Assembly: GCA_934271195.1 (NCBI GenBank)
Contig: CAKQRB010000044.1
Span: 1 to 6,632 of the forward strand
Length of the DNA stretch: 6,632 nt
Source of the DNA: an uncultured Alphaproteobacteria bacterium
Lineage (GTDB): Bacteria > Pseudomonadota > Alphaproteobacteria > RF32 > CAG-239
Direction: 5' to 3'
Below are positions 5,319-6,632 of the stretch, piece by piece. The position numbers and the translations under genes are program-made. A model generated the notes under the pieces. That model did not search any database. It worked only from the letters and a program-made list of their open reading frames with translations, and had not been told where the DNA came from. How positions within the stretch are numbered: the stretch's first letter is position 1; every line of letters begins with the position of its first letter.

Positions 5319-5892
5319 TAGATAATCCTTTGGCAAAAGTTAGATAATTTCCAGCATTAACCTAATTTTTTTCATAGAGCAAACAAAAAAATAAAAAATT
5401 TTTTCAAAAAGCCTGTCAAATTAAAAAAAGATAATATGAAATTCAACTTATAGCTGGGTAATACGCCGAAGCAATATCAGCTATACACGGAGCTCATCGT
5501 CGTTTTGAGTTTTTAGAAAGTGCTTAAATGAAAAGAATCGCTGGCAAAGCGGAATAATGATTCGTCCGGCAGTCAGGATAATTCACCATAAAACGGCTGA
5601 TTTCTGCGGGTTTGCGGTATAATAATACAATATATTAGTCTATTCTGATAAATAATTTGGCACAATATCAACGTCTTTGTATTTTGGTACGTTTTTTTCT
5701 TAAAATGTTAAAACATTTTTAACCAATTCTTTTTAGTTTATGCGAACCGCATTAAAGCTGCCCAAACCCTGATAAAATCAGGTTGCTGCCAGAATGGCGC
5801 CTGTCGGGCGGAGAACTACGTGTTGATGACTGTCAGAGAACAAGCAGATAAAACTGCTAAACTTTTTTACGCTTAATTTTAAAGGGAAAAAA
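5319..5892. other. 574-bp gap with several short hairpins and no clear gene
   Basis: AT-rich near both genes, with GC-richer islands. Inverted repeats seen: TATAGCTG/CAGCTATA (5449-5456/5478-5485); GAAT-CGCT/AGCG-ATTC (5535-5542/5548-5563); AAAATGTT/AACATTTT (5702-5709/5712-5719); CCTGAT/ATCAGG (5768-5773/5777-5782); GCCA/TGGC (5788-5791/5795-5798); CGCC/GGCG (5798-5801/5807-5810); AGCAG/CTGCT (5843-5847/5854-5858), followed shortly by six T (5863-5868). A perfect TATAAT at 5618-5623 could be a -10 for a transcript rightward, but its -35 partner is poor. An open plus frame 5712-5876 has no ATG until 5826 (16 codons). The alternative GTG at 5820, with GGAG 6 nt ahead, gives 18 codons. A structured small RNA or a leader of the next gene is possible; no known RNA family is recognised. 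Confidence 0.4.
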
Positions 5893-6135
5893 ATGAGTTT
5901 TGAAATTGCCTCGGTCTTTTCTGAAAACAATATGGTTCTGAACCAATCAGCCAATCAGAACCTGACTCCTGAAAAAATTTTGGAAGAGAATGCCGCTGTT
6001 GATCAAGGCACGGAAGATGCAATGCCTGCTTCTTCTCTGAGAAAATCAGAAACACAAAGCATGAGCTTTCCGACTTTTCGTAGTTTTTTAAGTCCGGAAA
6101 CCATGCAGACATTAATGTGTATGTATGCCAGATAA
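5893..6135 (+). CDS. Hypothetical protein, 80 aa
   Basis: No family is recognised. The ATG has AGGG (5883-5886) 6 nt upstream, which supports this strand over the overlapping open frame on the minus strand. The product is polar and Ser/Glu/Asn-rich, with no signal peptide or membrane segment. It has a likely unstructured middle (about 15-55) and a short Met-rich end (residues 57-79, with Cys76). It stands alone, at the end of the gap with candidate structured RNA, and no strong terminator follows on the plus strand; the hairpin at 6196-6220 with a weak ATTTTAT could serve. It could be a lineage-specific small protein or a chance frame. Confidence 0.5.
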   Translation: MSFEIASVFSENNMVLNQSANQNLTPEKILEENAAVDQGTEDAMPASSLRKSETQSMSFPTFRSFLSPETMQTLMCMYAR

Positions 6136-6189
6136 CTTGCAAGGTCTTAAGCCGCAAGGTTGTTTGCAAATCAGTAAAATACCAAATAC

Positions 6190-6220
6190 AAAAAAGGGGG
6201 GTATGTAAGACATCACCCCC
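6190..6220 (-). terminator. Intrinsic terminator of the cysteine-rich gene
   Basis: On the minus strand GGGGGT pairs with ACCCCC (plus coordinates 6215-6220 and 6197-6202), with an extra 3-bp inner helix (6204-6206/6210-6212). It is followed by C and then six T (complement of 6190-6195). It lies 60 bp past the stop of the minus-strand gene. Read on the plus strand the stem is followed by ATTTTAT, so it may also weakly end the 80-aa gene transcript. Confidence 0.75.
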
Positions 6221-6279
6221 ATTTTATCACTCATACACAGCCTTTAAATTAACAAACTGCTAATAAAAGCCGAAAACGA

Positions 6280-6632
6280 CTACTTGCAATTCCAACTTGA
6301 GCCGATGCCGTAGCTGGGGCCACTGAAGATGCAACTATAGAAGACCGGGGAACCACCTGAGGCTCGACAACTAGCGAGCATATCGGTACAATCAGGATAA
6401 CCATAATTCTTGCATTTATTATAACAACTCATTCCCCAATAACTTTGACATTTAGAGTCATAAGAACTTGACGTTCCACTATACCAACATTGAGTATCAT
6501 ACCCACAGCAATATCCACTCTTCTCCACAGGTTTATAACAAGCACCATCATAACACTTCTGGTTACTTGAGCATTTACTGCTTCCGCAGGCCTCGTAATA
6601 GACCGTGCCGTTCTTCGTGCAAGTCTTATCGC
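6280..6632 (-). CDS. Cysteine-rich probable exported protein, C-terminal part (5' end outside window)
   Basis: The frame is open from the right edge to TAG at 6280-6282, giving at least 116 residues. The internal GTG at 6528 has no reason to be the start, since cysteine-rich sequence continues upstream of it. Fifteen Cys occur in 116 residues, with many Gly, Ser, Tyr and Asn. Spacing includes a module-like CGSSKCSSNQKCYDGAC, a CC pair (KSGYCCGYD) and a terminal Cys-Lys. This composition is typical of disulfide-stabilised secreted or cell-surface proteins, so the missing N-terminus should carry an export signal. No family is recognised. EGF-like or other small disulfide modules, or a cysteine-rich pilin-like surface protein, are alternatives that cannot be decided. 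A strong terminator follows at 6190-6220. Confidence 0.7.
   Translation of the reverse strand, partial: DKTCTKNGTVYYEACGSSKCSSNQKCYDGACYKPVEKSGYCCGYDTQCWYSGTSSSYDSKCQSYWGMSCYNKCKNYGYPDCTDMLASCRASGGSPVFYSCIFSGPSYGIGSSWNCK

Noticed and set aside
5879..6169. 96-codon minus-strand frame over the 80-aa gene
   Set aside because: No supporting motif, and the plus-strand frame has a well-spaced ribosome binding site. Neither is certain.
6280..6528. Cysteine-rich protein starting at the GTG at 6528
   Set aside because: The same frame stays open to the window edge with five more Cys in the same style, so the GTG is internal and the gene is partial.
1..6632. CRISPR array, tRNA, rRNA, insertion sequence or prophage genes
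   Set aside because: No regularly spaced repeats, cloverleaf, rRNA-like segment, transposase or phage motif was seen.

Overview
The window looks like chromosome of an anaerobic or facultatively anaerobic bacterium. Genes have moderate G+C and standard stop codons, and the spacers are very AT-rich. Its core is a class III (oxygen-sensitive) ribonucleotide reductase locus. An alphaproteobacterium of the host-associated, lower-G+C kind would fit the CTTGAC-type -35 element at 3933-3938 and the gene styles, but this is a weak inference and no taxonomic marker gene is present.

Layout. 1-788 is mostly non-coding: a strong hairpin at the left edge, a long purine-rich tract, a possible 36-codon small ORF, and then two tandem NrdR boxes 32 bp apart ahead of nrdD. 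789-2864 encodes NrdD with an ATP-cone, the catalytic barrel and the zinc site, but it stops before the glycyl radical loop. That loop, with its RVMGY motif, is encoded by a separate 65-codon gene at 2897-3094. An intrinsic terminator follows, then nrdG (3170-3871), the radical-SAM activase. A perfect 43-bp palindrome lies just after nrdG. A NADAR-family gene (4011-4493, +) and a flavin reductase-family gene with a long basic tail (4542-5318, -) converge on a shared hairpin terminator. 5319-5892 is a 574-bp gap holding several short hairpins and no convincing gene. 5893-6135 is an 80-codon orphan gene. From 6280 to the right edge runs the C-terminal part of a cysteine-rich, probably exported protein on the minus strand, with its own terminator.

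How it works together. NrdR, sensing dATP/ATP, would repress the nrd locus when deoxynucleotides are plentiful. NrdG would use S-adenosylmethionine and a [4Fe-4S] cluster to place a radical on the Gly of the small polypeptide, which must dock on NrdD so that the radical reaches the active-site Cys. The two-piece reductase is the main finding. Both new ends carry extra sequence and the small gene has its own ribosome binding site, so it looks like an established gene split rather than a recent frameshift. The other genes have no evident functional link to the nrd locus.
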